This document shows, piece by piece, positions 51,899 to 62,980 of a stretch of DNA of 64,000 bases. A program made the translations under genes and the position numbers. The stretch comes from Symsagittifera roscoffensis. Lineage: Eukaryota > Xenacoelomorpha > Acoela > Convolutidae. Location: the NCBI RefSeq assembly GCF_963678635.1, contig NC_087068.1:34419436-34483435 (forward strand), given 5' to 3'. The notes under the pieces are model-generated. The model was not told the origin of the DNA. It did not search any database and saw only the letters and a list, made by a program, of their open reading frames with translations. Each line of letters starts with the position of its first letter. The stretch's first letter is position 1.

Positions 51899-52250
51899 TT
51901 GCCTTGAGCTACTTAATAGGAAAGCTAGGGCAATCCGGAAACACATGAAAGAAGACCTCGGTGAGTGTATTAGACAAGACACACTCACTTGAGAAGAGAA
52001 AGTTGTTCCCTACTCTCGTGCACTTGGAACTGTCCGAGCGTGGGAGAGTTTTTGCTTAGACTCTAGATATTTTTGATCAGAGGTTGCCTTGAGCTACTTA
52101 TTAGAACAGCTCGGGCAATCGCAGGACACCTCGGTCAGTGTGTTAAGCAAGATACACTCACTTGAGAAGACAGTGTCCTGGGCTTCGTTCGTTTGGAGTG
52201 TTCCAATTGAGGGAAGTCTTTTTCTTTAAGATTAAGTTTTATTTATCTTT
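51899..52250 (+). promoter_or_regulatory. Two tandem LTR-like hairpin segments at the palindrome centre
   Basis: Copies start at 51,899 and 52,084 (period 185). Each has TTGCCTTGAGCT pairing with AG(C/-)TCGGGCAA or AGCTAGGGCAA, then GTGAGTGT...ACACTCAC (perfect in copy 1), CACTTGAGAAGA, and a GTTTGGAGTG or ACTTGGAACTG block with GGGA(A/G)AGT. The same order precedes gag at 13,917-14,095. A repeated TTTAAATGAGGCAG lies at 52,296-52,325, where the right arm begins. Confidence 0.55.
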
Positions 52251-52329
52251 GATTGCAACCATCACAGCTATTTCATAAACAATTGTTTGATTTTAAATGA
52301 GGCAGTGAATTTAAATGAGGCAGAAATTG

Positions 52330-54640
52330 GAAGGGATATTCAAGATGTTTAAGTTATCCCGGAGGGTCTCTCCAAATTTTTGAGAGGGTTGTTAAGGGGC
52401 TTAAGTCACCTCGGAGGGTTACTTTGGAGGGTTATTAGAACACTTAGCTTACTTCGGAGGGTACCTTAATCACCTAAGTTGCTTCGGAGGGTCCCCTTAA
52501 GTTCACTAAGGAGGGTAAATAAAAGGCTTAATACGCTCCTGAAGATTACTTCGGAGGGTTCACTCAGCTTTCCGAATTTTCCAGTTCCGCATCAAAGGGG
52601 TCTCCTGCTAGTGTTAAAAAGAGTCAAAACAGGCCAAATTCACTCTAGGGGTTTGTTTGAACTATTTGGGAGGGTTCCCTGAAAAATTTCTACTGAGGAG
52701 GGTTGTTAAGAGGCTTAACTGACTCCGGAGGGTTACTTCGGAGGGTTCCTCAAAAATCATGAAAACCAGTGTTTTCAATGCGGTAAAGCCTTCGATCGCG
52801 GTTTAAAGTACTTAAAACAAGGTTGGTTTACCCGGTCAACCTACCCAGTAGGATAAAAACGTTTTGCAAAAGTTTCTGTCACTCGGAGATTTCTGTAAAA
52901 TTTGGAGCCTCCAAGCCAACAAATTCTAAAAAAATTTCTTTCGTGATTTGTTGCGGAAGTAATTCCGACCGGTTTGTTAGTCTTTGTGAAACCAACAAAA
53001 ATGCGTTTGCCAAATTGGCCTTTTTTCACTACCTTTACAGTTTCTCTGAAAATTTTTCACAATTCTTGCTGAAAGTGCTGTAAATTACTTGGAAAGGGCG
53101 CAGTAGCCCGGTACAGCGGTTGAATATTTCAAAAGTCCGGACCAAAATTAGTTTAGAAACAAAAGTTTGGCCAAAAACTATCAAGTTTCAACCGTCCGAT
53201 TCCTTATTTTTCAAACCTTTAGGTGTTTAGCTCTATCCACTGAGCTCTTCGGAGGGTTACTCAAAAATTATTCTAACAACTGAACTCGTTGTGCTAGCAA
53301 GCTCCTAAAGCAAAGAATTTTATCGCTTTAACTCTAAAGACTCAAAAATTCGATACTCAAAACCTATTGACGATTTTCGAAAAATTACAAAAGTTTTGAT
53401 CGAAAAATTTTATTTTCGCCAACTTCTACTGAGTTTTTTCCGCCCAGTTTCTATAATTAGGGGACTGTAACTACGTAGTAGTTCACTGCGCAGAACCTTT
53501 TTTTTGTTTGAAAAAACTTGGATATCCAAAACTTTTGAGGTTAACAGTTTGGCAGAAAATTGGTATTTTCGACAAAATTAGGGTGTTTTTCGCGTCGAAA
53601 TGGAGATAAACTATATATATTAAATACAATAACTCATTAGTAGTTGTTAATCAATATTACTATACTCTCATTCACAACATGATACCCGAATAAGGTCCCT
53701 TCACTCGGAAATTCGCAATCGATGGAGGGTACAATCGGACCGCGCCAATTGTGTCCCCCACCACTTAAGTTTTAATGAAACAGTAGCCGAACGATGGTAA
53801 AATTGTGTCAACGATACCCACCAGTTGTTGTGGATGTTGTCCTTGTTGTCTCCTGTTGAGTCTGGAGCACGTCCGACAGCTTGCCACTCTACTTTCCGGT
53901 CACCGGCAAAATTATCATTAAAGTGCTCAAATAATCAAACAACACTCGAGGGACGTTACCGAACCAACAACCAAAACACTCGATCTTTCAATCAGAAAAA
54001 CTTTAATTCAATCTGAAAAAACAACAAATAGGAAAGTCAGATCACATCTCGTCCGGAATTAAAATATGAACAGTCATTTTTTATCTACTGTTTTTTGTAC
54101 TTTTCTTTTTTCAAGTAAATTTATTTTTGGCTTTTTCTTGGTTATACGCTCTTTTTGTTTGGTTTTGCGCTTTCTCTTTAATTGTTTTTGGTTCCAGGGC
54201 CTTGTTTTGGGATAAACGGGCTCTAGACTTCCCACCTAATCTTCCGACCCCCGGAATTTTTGGTCTTAACTAAGTTAAAAGCTAAATCGTACCAGTCAAA
54301 GGCACATAAAGGTCTCTAACTCGGGCATACGCCCGGAGCAGAGGGATCGTCGCTGAAACATTTGCTGATCATGATTGTCTCGCCTTCAACAGGCCCAACT
54401 GGGAGCACCATAAAAACGTCTATGTAACATTCGCCCAAACCTTACACAGTGCAAAAGCACACGCCCAAAAGCACCTATTGACGATTGGCAGGCATCAGTT
54501 ACTTTAATTCTACTCGTATTTTACCGTCTAGACCTAGCCAGTTAGTTTTCTGGTCTATTCAGAGCTAATTAAAAATTTACCATTTTTAGGCTATCAGTCA
54601 CATGACTTTTTGTAGGTAATCAGAAGGTCAAAAGTTTCAT
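52330..54640 (-). repeat. LTR-like block, right arm (inverted)
   Basis: Reverse complement of 48.6-50.7 kb: GGAGGG motif cluster (52,350-52,560), ~215 bp extra with more GGAGGG motifs, the ~260 bp conserved block at 52,823-53,083, the tRNA-like site, and ATGTAACATTCGCCC at 54,420. No gene is seen. Open frames in the conserved block are present in both arms in opposite orientation without domain content. Confidence 0.65.
53178..53258 (-). other. tRNA-like sequence, right arm
   Basis: Mirror of 49,964-50,040. The A-box-like segment reads GAGCTCAGTGGATAGAGC on the minus strand, and the B-box-like segment GGTTGAAACTTG is unchanged. Both boxes are kept in the two diverged arms. Confidence 0.45.
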
Positions 54641-57200
54641 AGTAACCGAGGATACAGGCAGAAGTCCCTTCATCAAAGTATTCCAGACAACATCCTTGGA
54701 CTTTTATAGAGATGGAAATGATAACGGTTAGAGAAGATGACAAGTGTTGATGTCCTTGCAATTAAAATTGATACGGGTTCTGTTTTTTCAATAAGAACAC
54801 GCAACTTGACACGAGAAAATATAATATACAAGTCTTACAAAGAAAAAATTACATCGAAAGTTCTTTTGTTATATGTTGTTCCGAGTACGCAAACGGCGTT
54901 CGCAATCTGTATTGCCAGGCAGATTCTCTTACTTGAAAAGCTGCCTGCTTTGGGTTCCTCAGTGCAAATGCTTAGGTTCTTAGAAATTTCTGTGCTGGGC
55001 CGGGCGAGCCCTGAATCTCAAAAGCTAGTGGTTGAAAAAGATACCCATCTACTGGATCTTTATACCTGTCAATTTTACCTTCTTCCGCATCAGCCTCAGC
55101 CGTACCAGGGTTACAATCAGACTTGCACTAATCCTACCAGGAGCTAACGAGTCTACTACCGTTAAATCCCACAACAGATGCTTACCACCAGCCCGTGGAA
55201 CGAGCGTCAAACCATCTGGTCACTTCTGATTGGCCCTGTAGAGGTGTCGTGGTTCTAAAACAAACGGAATGTGAGTAGAATATAAACTTTGCTTTATCAG
55301 GGCATTCAGGTTTGAATGCGTAGAAAATCTATCTGCAATTTTGAGGCAGGATAGACCATGCCAACCATATTCGGTAATGTCTCTTCCGCGCACGAATTTA
55401 TGCTGTTCGCATTATTTTGGGCCTAATGGAGTCCTATCGCAATTCTGAGTTGTTTTTTTGACAGTTTTAACCTTAAATTTATGCACGGTATGACGTTCAA
55501 CCGTTGGGAGCCAACTCTATCTGGGAACGCGTTGAATCTTTTTACCTCCGTTTGGTCGAGTCTTAGAACCAAGTCTGCAATTACGCTCTCAAAGTTTGGC
55601 TCGTTTTTTTTGGATTTCAATTTCCGGAGACATTTCATTTTTTCCAAGTTCAAACCACCGTTTAAGCGCATCATTATAGGTTCCTTTCACATGCTCCAAA
55701 CCAAAGATTTCGCTGAGGTCATTTTTCGCTCCTACTGCTGAGGATAAAAAAGCGGGTAAAGCTAGAAGACGAGCGGAAGAAACGCCCAAGCCACCTTGGC
55801 TGTCGAAAGAACTACTTTTAAAAACTGGTTATCAACCAGTTTCACATTAGTGACCTTGCATAACGAATTTCTTGGTAATTTGTCGTAGCGTTTCAAAAAA
55901 TCACTTTGCAAAAGTCATGGGCTCTTACGCAAAAATTGTAGGAGTTTTGGCATGCTAAAGCAGTTTTTTAAGGGGTAAAAACCATAACGGGCGTCTAGTT
56001 TGTTGATGACATCCGAGATTTTTTCAAGCTCCTTAATTTGTTCGTCGAGCAATTCTTTTCCGCAAAGTTCAACAATTGGAGATCCTAAAATGAGAAGTTC
56101 TTTTTTTGTGTTTATTTTTATTTGTTTATTTGTTCCGATTTTTTAAGTCCCGTAAAACTACCTTATAGTCATCGGTAAATTTCCATCATCTAAATACCAG
56201 ATGGTAATTTTCGACTCCAACTGTTTGACTAGTGTCTGAATTGTTTCCGCAAAAAAGGGTGGGCCTTCAGGATCTCCTTGCTGATTTCTGTCCATCTTCT
56301 GACATTATGAGAGAGCTTCCTTAAAAAAGATAACTAGGTTTAAACACGCGCAATGGGTTTAATGATACAAGTCGGGGTGATTTAAAAAAAAACATGATTC
56401 AGCATTGTTTCTCTTTTTACAGAATTAAAGGCATTCTTAAAATCTAGTTTTAAAAGATTACTGCAATTTGGATTGTCGTCGCTTGTTTCGAAACGAGTAT
56501 GCAGCTATTTCTGCTCCTCGTTTGAAACCGCATCCTACCTGTACGTTTCCGAAAAAAATTGTCGCTCGGAGAGGGCGTTGCTTCCAGAGCATTTAGACGC
56601 GATACGTCTTACCGTGTTGCCTAAGGCAATCGGTCTCAAACCTCCGTCTAACTTTCCCGGGTCGAGTTCCCGCTCAAAATTGCTCAAGACATGAGCGGTT
56701 TGAGCGGTTTTCCAGCAAGATTTGAGCAGTTTGAGCGGTTTGGGCGGTTTGGGCGGTTTTTTGAAGAAAAAAAAAACCGCTCAGACCGCTCAAATCTTGC
56801 TTTAAAAACCGCTCAAAAACCGCTCATTTCTTGCGGTGATTTTTGAATGATTTTTCAAGCAAGATTTGAGCGGTTTTTAAGCGGTTTTTGAGCGGTCTTA
56901 TAAAGAAAGCCGATTAAAACTAACAAAAAGGCCTGGATGAAGGCGATAATTATGAGGGCGACAAGCTTTGCGCCAAAAAAGAAAGGCCTTAGGAGTTTCG
57001 GTATTTTGTCATCTCAAATGAGGTTTATCACATCAGTAAGCAGTTTCAGAACATTGAGTCCTGCACTGCCATTCGACTTACTAACGAGATCTTTAAAAAT
57101 TTGAGGAACTATTTTATCAGGACCTGCTGCTGATCCGTTCGAAAAGAACATTATCGCTTCTTATAGGTCGAATTCGGTTACGAGAAATCTTATTAGTTTT
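54640..57200 (-). pseudogene. Non-LTR-type reverse transcriptase, right-arm copy with C-terminal endonuclease-like block
   Basis: On the minus strand, RT starts near 57,180 (NGSAAGPDKIVPQIFKDLV) and passes the hairpin array (56,900-56,671) to GGLRPIAIG. It continues to LDFKNAF, the YLDD-equivalent region (56,180) and RYGFYPLKNCF. Unlike the left arm it retains GGLGVSSARLLALPAFLSSA, EIFGLEHVKGTYNDALKRWF, WHGLSCLKIADRFSTHS (Cys/His block) and [20 protein letters not shown]. The PDG-x(n)-WDLTV pattern resembles the restriction-like endonuclease at the C-terminus of R2/CRE-type elements. This assignment is inference. Stops and shifts are numerous. Confidence 0.75.
56671..56900. repeat. Hairpin array of CGCTCAAA/TTTGAGCG units, right arm
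   Basis: Counterpart of 47,140-47,380, with the same order of sense and antisense units but different unit numbers and substitutions (for example an extra GGGCGGTTT). It lies inside the RT at the same place. Confidence 0.85.
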
Positions 57201-57359
57201 TCTGGATTTGGAGCTGCATTTTTGGATCACCGAGGGTGCTTATACAACAATTTTTGATAGTTATCAATTGAAAAAGGATCAGCTTTGTCACCAAAGCACC
57301 AAGCCTGACTCTCCCTTTATATTTCCTTCATCGAACTTACTACTTATTAGCTTTGTTCT

Positions 57360-58920
57360 TGTAACATTCGCCCGGAATTACATATCGACGGAAAATAAAG
57401 CTAAGCTATAAAACGACTGGCCAGCGTCTAAACAAATTTCTACATGCTTTTCACCCTCTCTACCAAAGCCAGTTCTTTTGCTGGTCTTTCTAACATCGGG
57501 CCGACAAAAACGGAAAACGTTACTGCTTTCGGCTTCGGTGAAAACCCACAAATTAACTTAATTATATGCAAGATTAGTGAGTGAGCTCATGGCTGGGTCT
57601 CACCCCAGACCACGAGGTCACTCCTAAAAACAGGGCTATTACTATTTGTTATATTACGATTGTTTTTGTTCACTAGACAAAAATCATAATCTCCATCAAA
57701 GATGGATCAACCGTCAACTCCCAGCTTCACATTATCAGAAAATGAATCCAGATGTTAATCAAACTCAATTCAGGACATAACCAGGAAGCTAAAAGTTTGT
57801 ATTAAATAATTTGAGTTCAGGTCTCGAGACCCTTCCGGATTCCTGAATCCGGGGAAATAACGTCCTTGTTTTCTTTTCCGGAAGGCTGAATTCACAATTC
57901 TACCACCCTTCACCGTTGGCGTGAATGGCTTTGTAACGATTGTAGCGACACAATCATTACAACACGGATCGGTCTCTGCTTTTACTCTGTCGTATTTTTC
58001 TATTTATTGTCGTTGTTTCTATCGCAACTATCTCTCTGAATTTTCCTCAGAATGGCCGTTTCAGCATTTCTCAGAAATCTGACGTCATCATTCGAAATTT
58101 CAAAAACCTAAAATACCAGAATATCGTGACCCTCACAGTTTGTCTAATCTTTCAAACAACGTCGCTAATCTACCAAAACTGCCAATTCTAAAGGTCAGCG
58201 GCTTATAATTCGAAATGATCTTTTTTGTCAATTCTGGTCGGATGTCACATACTCCCCGAACAGCCCGGTGAATGTCCCCACTGAATCTCGTAGTCTTCAC
58301 AAAAATGGTACAGTGCCATCGAACAGAATTTACAAAATGCACGAAATAATTTTATCCACGTCATATCGACTCACTGCAGAATATAAATGGCACCATACTA
58401 CATTGCTATAGCCTTCTAAATTTTTCCACTAATCTGCACCTTGAGGATATGACTTAAGATAAAACATTATTTCTGACTTCCAACGTCATTGCCCTGATTT
58501 AAAACTTTTCCCCTAGGTTTTAAAAGGTGTTAGTTTGCAGGACAGTCCTGCCAACCCACAAGCTAAAATTATTCTACTATGCTTCTTCCCTTCGGAAATT
58601 TAGTTGTTATTGGTCCTGAATATTAAATTTAAGAGACTCCGTGGTTAGAAAGAACAATGAAATAACCTCCCTTTCCAAGAGATTACCCAAGCCTTTCATG
58701 TCACCACAAAAAGATCAGTCGTCCTAGTTGATTAAAAATAATCATGCAGGCTGGAATAATCAAGTACACTCTTCACTAAATAGTAAGTGTCTCTAAAGCC
58801 ACTAACTAAAATCAAATTGCAAATTTATAAATGCAACAAATTCTCTAATTTTTCAAAACTCAACTAAATGTTTTCTTTTAGTTTCAATTACAACTTGGTT
58901 GTTTTGTTTCTCATTTTCCA
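57360..58920 (-). repeat. Terminal module, right arm (inverted)
   Basis: Reverse complement of 45.2-46.7 kb with all landmarks: TGTAACATTCGCCCGG, CCAGACCACGAGGTCACTC, CCGGATTC-CT-GAATCCGG (57,835-57,852), GCAGGACAGTCCTGCC and TCATGCAGGCTGGAATA. Its outer end joins ORF2 codons at 58,920-58,937. Confidence 0.7.
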
Positions 58921-58936
58921 GTGAGCTCATATATCA

Positions 58937-59643
58937 CTAAGTTATGTTAAGATCACGCAGGTTACAGTCTGATTTCAGTTCCCTCTGTACGTCTCGGGTT
59001 TCAAGTAATATCGAATCAGCGTTGGGACTATGACACCATGATGGTTTCATGAGTTCCCACACCACCATCAAGCTCGTTCTCAGCATTTCGTCTGAAAATC
59101 CCAATCCAAACTCCACTCGTTTGTCAGATTTTGGCACTGAAGGTGCGGCCACCTTCTCCTCTAGGACGAGTCCCAGCCTGATCTTTTGATTAGCAGCGCC
59201 TCTTATTGTTGCAATTCTCGACGTCCAGAATCTTATCATTACTGCTTGCTCGTAATCAAAGAAGCAATCGCGTATGTCTTCATTTATGAAAAGGTTGTAA
59301 CGCTATCCCTATGATTCCGGATACGTAACTGTTCGATTTCTTTCTGTTTGGTTCACAGTATTCATTGGATTTCGGCAGTGCTCACATAGATTCCTTCGAG
59401 AGCCTCAGTTCCTTGTTTGAGAACCTCCTTATTTCGTCGATTTTCTTCATCGGTTCTGGTTCCACGGGTTCTTTCATGTCTAATCGCATTGGTTTGCTCT
59501 GTTAAATATCCAAAAGTGCTAGCAAGAGCAAGGCTTTCGCTCGTTCATCGCCTTCTCTTAGCATCTCGACACAAGTGCTCAGTGCTGGCACTGAAATCTG
59601 CTCTATCATAAATCAAACGAAACAGAGAGCGTCTCTCCGCTTC
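58937..59643 (-). pseudogene. ORF2 fragment repeated next to the third copy
   Basis: On the minus strand from 59,643 (RRDALCFV-type start) to 58,937 (NCNLRDLNIT) this repeats the part found at 61,480-60,770 of the same strand. One base is changed or lost at several points (GSYTQGIMDR-like break at 59,300). It ends in frame just before the terminal module, so most of the C-terminal ORF2 is missing from this fragment. Confidence 0.75.
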
Positions 59644-61786
59644 ATTGTTTCTCATTCTCATTCTCACACCAACCATTGATTCTCATTCTCATTCTCCTGT
59701 CTATTATTCTCTTTCACATGAGCTTCCAGCCATCGTATCGCCATCATAACTCCCACTATCACTTTCGTTATGGGCCGTGATGGGTCTGGTAAACCCATGG
59801 AGAGCAGCTCTCCACAGTCCCAGATCAACACCAGATTACTACGCCCGGGGTACCACCATGTTTGCAGCAAGCAATGGCAGGGAAACTCATCATGTGTTGA
59901 CATGATGCTCCTCCAGCTACGCTTTCCCGAAGTTTCCAGTAGTGGCTCCACTTCCATCATCGCTCGGTGGATTTCATCATTCTCATCTCTGCATTGTAAT
60001 CAGTGACGGTTGATCCTTTCTGCTTTGTCTTTCAAAGTCACTGAAGTTCCCACTGGCGTATCCCATGAACTTCTTTCCCAGTATCGATTCTAACTCCTCC
60101 TTAGTTCTCTCTTGAACTGCTGAGAACATTTTGCACAGTAACTCATAAGACTTTTCTGACATTCTCGCTAGTCTTACGCATTTTGGCACCGAGAAGGCAT
60201 GATCCACGATCGTTCTCGTACTTTTCACATCCACAGCTACGAAATGCACTGGGTATCTGCTCTTGCACATTGGAGCTAATGTCGATCCCACCAAATATCG
60301 CGCTCCCGACGGTCTGCGATATGTCTCACTGTGTCGGATGATCATTACTGCCTCAATCGCTTCCCTCCACCTTTCTATTTGTTTTTGCTCAGTCTGCAAA
60401 ACTTCTGGGAACACTTCTACACTGATGGCCGTGACAATCTCATACTTTTGTTCTTGATTCAATAGTGACTCTAATGAACGAAACAAGCTGTAGAATGCTA
60501 GTGCAGTCACTAGATTCACCTCGGTTGCTCCATGGAAATCTGCAATCAGTTCCGTTTCCGTTTTCGCCTTAATCACAATGTTCCCAAACAATGCCGTCAA
60601 TTGTTTGTGTTGTTTCTCCAGGGTCCTCACGCAATCCAGACCTCCACAGACGTGACCTTTCAGTCCACAGGCTTCTGTCAGACAGCTACCAGGTTTGACC
60701 CAGTCCTCTGGTCCCCAGCCAGCCAACTCTACCTTATCTTCTCCGTTGCTCTTAGAGGCTGTCGTCATCACGTTATAGATGATGTTAAGATCACGCAGAT
60801 TACAGTCTGATTTCAGCTTCCTCTGTACGTCTCGTGTATCAAGTAATATCGAATCAGCGTTGGGACTATGACACCATGATGGTTTCATGAGTTCCCACAC
60901 CACCATCAAGCTCGTTCTCAGCATTTCGTCTGAAAATCCCAATCCAAACTCCACTCGTTTGTCAGATTTTGGCACTGAAGGTGCGGCCACCTTCTCCTCT
61001 AGGACTAGTCCCAGCCTGATCTGCTGATTAGCAGCGCCTTTTATCGTTGCAATTCTCGACGTCCAGAATCTTATCATTACTGCTTGCTCGTAATCAAAGA
61101 AGCAATCCCGTATGTCTTCATTTAGGAAAAGGTTGTACGCTATCCCTATGTATCCGGATACGTAACTGTTCGATTTCTTTCTGTTTGGTTCACAGTATTC
61201 ACTGGATTTCGGCAGTGCTCCCTTAGATTCCTTCGAGAGCCTCAGTTCCTTGTTTGAGAACCTCCTTATTTCGTCGATTTTCTTCATCGGTTCTGGTTCC
61301 ACGGGTTCTTTCATGTCTACTCGCAATGGTTTGCTCTGATATATATCCAAAAGTGCTAGCAAGAGCAAGGCTTTCGATCGTTCATCGCCTTTTCTTAGCA
61401 TCTCGACACAAGTGCTCAGTGCTGGCACTGAAATCTGCTCTATCATTAATCGAACGAAACAGAGAGCGTCTCTCCGCTTCGCGCACGCTACTGCTGCTCC
61501 TTCTTGGGTCATCATATTCGTCATTAAGAATACATTTTCTTCCTTTGATCTTTTCCTCTCTTCAGAAACATATTCCCCAAGAGTCAGTCCGATCATGCGA
61601 CAGACGAACCGCAGTTGTAACTCAGTTCTCACATAAGGTACTGCTATCAGAGCGTGTATCTTCGGCGTGGTTCTCATTTCTTCTTCGAAAAACCGTAACA
61701 CTACCGCTCTCCATGGAAAGCTCACCAACTGCTGCTCGATCGTTTCTGCATGCATTTCAGACGACACTAGAGTCCCGTTTACATGC
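59644..61786 (-). pseudogene. ORF2 C-terminal half, copy D (longest open frame)
   Basis: Open on the minus strand for about 600 codons (61,776-59,983): GTLVSSEMHAETIEQQ, FPWRAVVLRFFEEEM, RRDALCFVRLMIEQISVPA and DIRDCFFDYEQAVMIRFW. WELMKPSWCHSPNADSIL, PGSCLTEACGLKGHVCGG and FVAVDVKSTRTIVDHAF follow. It then continues (after a small shift) as EVEPLLETSGKRSW to IRWLEAHVKENNRQE at 59,690. None of the stops at 34,946 and 36,116 of copy 1 is present. The base missing near 44,440 is present here, so this copy defines the frame. It begins abruptly in mid-ORF next to the diverged module at 61,787. It ends in a GAGAATGAGAATGAG filler. Confidence 0.75.
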
Positions 61787-62980
61787 AAAAATAACCTCAT
61801 TACTGGGTCTCGGACCCCAGGACTACGTGACTACTTTTAAAAACACCGCTAGAAAAAAACAGTTCTGGATGTTTTTAGTGACAGTTATTCACTGAATCCA
61901 TTTGAGATGGATTGACTCTTTCCTCGATTCAAATTGCCTCTTTCTGATTTCGTGGCACGGGAGGGTTCGGACTCGTACCGAATGTCCCACTGGACATTTC
62001 GTGTCCACAATCATCTTCCGACTAGCACATTATCTTGTCATGATAAGAGGCTTCGTTTTTCTTCTTTTTTTTCACCGTATTATTTTCTTGCAGTTCGGTT
62101 GCGATCCGGTTCATCTGTTTTTCCGCCTATTTTTGGTCAAAGTGATCGTTATTTGTATTTCTCAGAAATGTTCTAGTCCAAGTCAACATTTTGAAAATTT
62201 AAATTTTTTTTCAACATTCTGAGCCTCCTCTTCATCAGAGTTCCGGTACGAACGCCCTTAACACTGTCTCGTGCAAGCATCGGTATGTTCAAACGTGCCA
62301 ATCTGGGGGGCTGGCATATACTCCCAAGACAATCCCCTCAATATCCCCGTTGAACGCAATACTCCGGGTTATTTTAAGTGGTGATCCAGTCTTCTACACT
62401 AAGTTCACAAAATGCCTCACAAAATGAAGTGTTTCCACGTCACCTCAATTGAACGTGTTTCACAAAGGGCATCATACTGCATTTCACTGCCTTTTAATAT
62501 TTCCCAAAATTTGCACCATGAGGAGTGTCCTAGATAATATTTTTTTTCTGACTACTTACATCATTTCATCATAAAGTTTCCTTTCCTCTTGCTGGTTTAA
62601 AGGACTTTGGGACGTGGCACGGCCACGCATCCGTTAAAATTAACCTAGAGTTATTCACATTGTATAATCGTTCTCTCATGCTGCTGCCCTAAACATTACA
62701 GCTAAGAAACTCGGTGGCTAGGAAAGGTAATGAGGCACCCGCCTTTCTCGAGCGAGCGTACCCAAACCCTACCAGGTCACCACAAATTGAAGATGTGTCC
62801 TATGCAGATTAAAAAGTGTCAGTCAGGTTTAAATAAATTACTAAACTCAATTAAATTCCTGCATAAATGAGTAGCATTTCAACAATCTTAAATAACAACT
62901 TTTAACAAATTCATTATCTGGTGGGACCAGATTCCAAAGAAACGCAACGCTTAAAGAATTCAATAATCAACATTCGTTGA
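61787..62980 (-). repeat. Terminal module of a second giant-element subfamily
   Basis: Aligns with 57.5-58.9 kb by landmarks but is strongly diverged: TGGGTCTCGGACCCCAGGA (61,804-61,822) for TGGGTCTCACCCCAGACC, GTGACAGTTATTCACTGAATCC, CATATACTCCC, and GTTCACAAAATGCCTCACAAAATG. It also matches 38.65-39.05 kb. GGGTTCGGACTCGTACC (61,967) resembles a Pol III B box, but no tRNA fold is visible. No gene is present. Confidence 0.55.

Larger units (their letters stand above)
45195..58920. repeat. Large imperfect inverted repeat around an assembly gap
   Basis: The left arm 45,195-50,710 matches the reverse complement of the right arm 52,330-58,920 over its whole length. Matching features include the terminal module, RT, hairpin array, LTR-like block and tRNA-like site. 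The arms are not identical. The right arm has ~840 bp of RT coding (55,135-55,975) absent from the left, and ~215 bp near 52,530-52,740. Point changes are frequent. Divergence argues against a simple assembly mirror, but the gap at the centre leaves the real centre unknown. Confidence 0.9.

Noticed and set aside
45195-58920. Polinton/Maverick-type element with long terminal inverted repeats
   Set aside because: No protein-primed DNA polymerase, packaging ATPase or capsid genes are visible. The integrase at 21.5 kb belongs to a gypsy Pol outside the inverted repeat.
45195-58920. Pure assembly artefact (one molecule mirrored)
   Set aside because: The arms differ by large indels and many substitutions, so they are two real sequences, although their joining across the gap is unproven.
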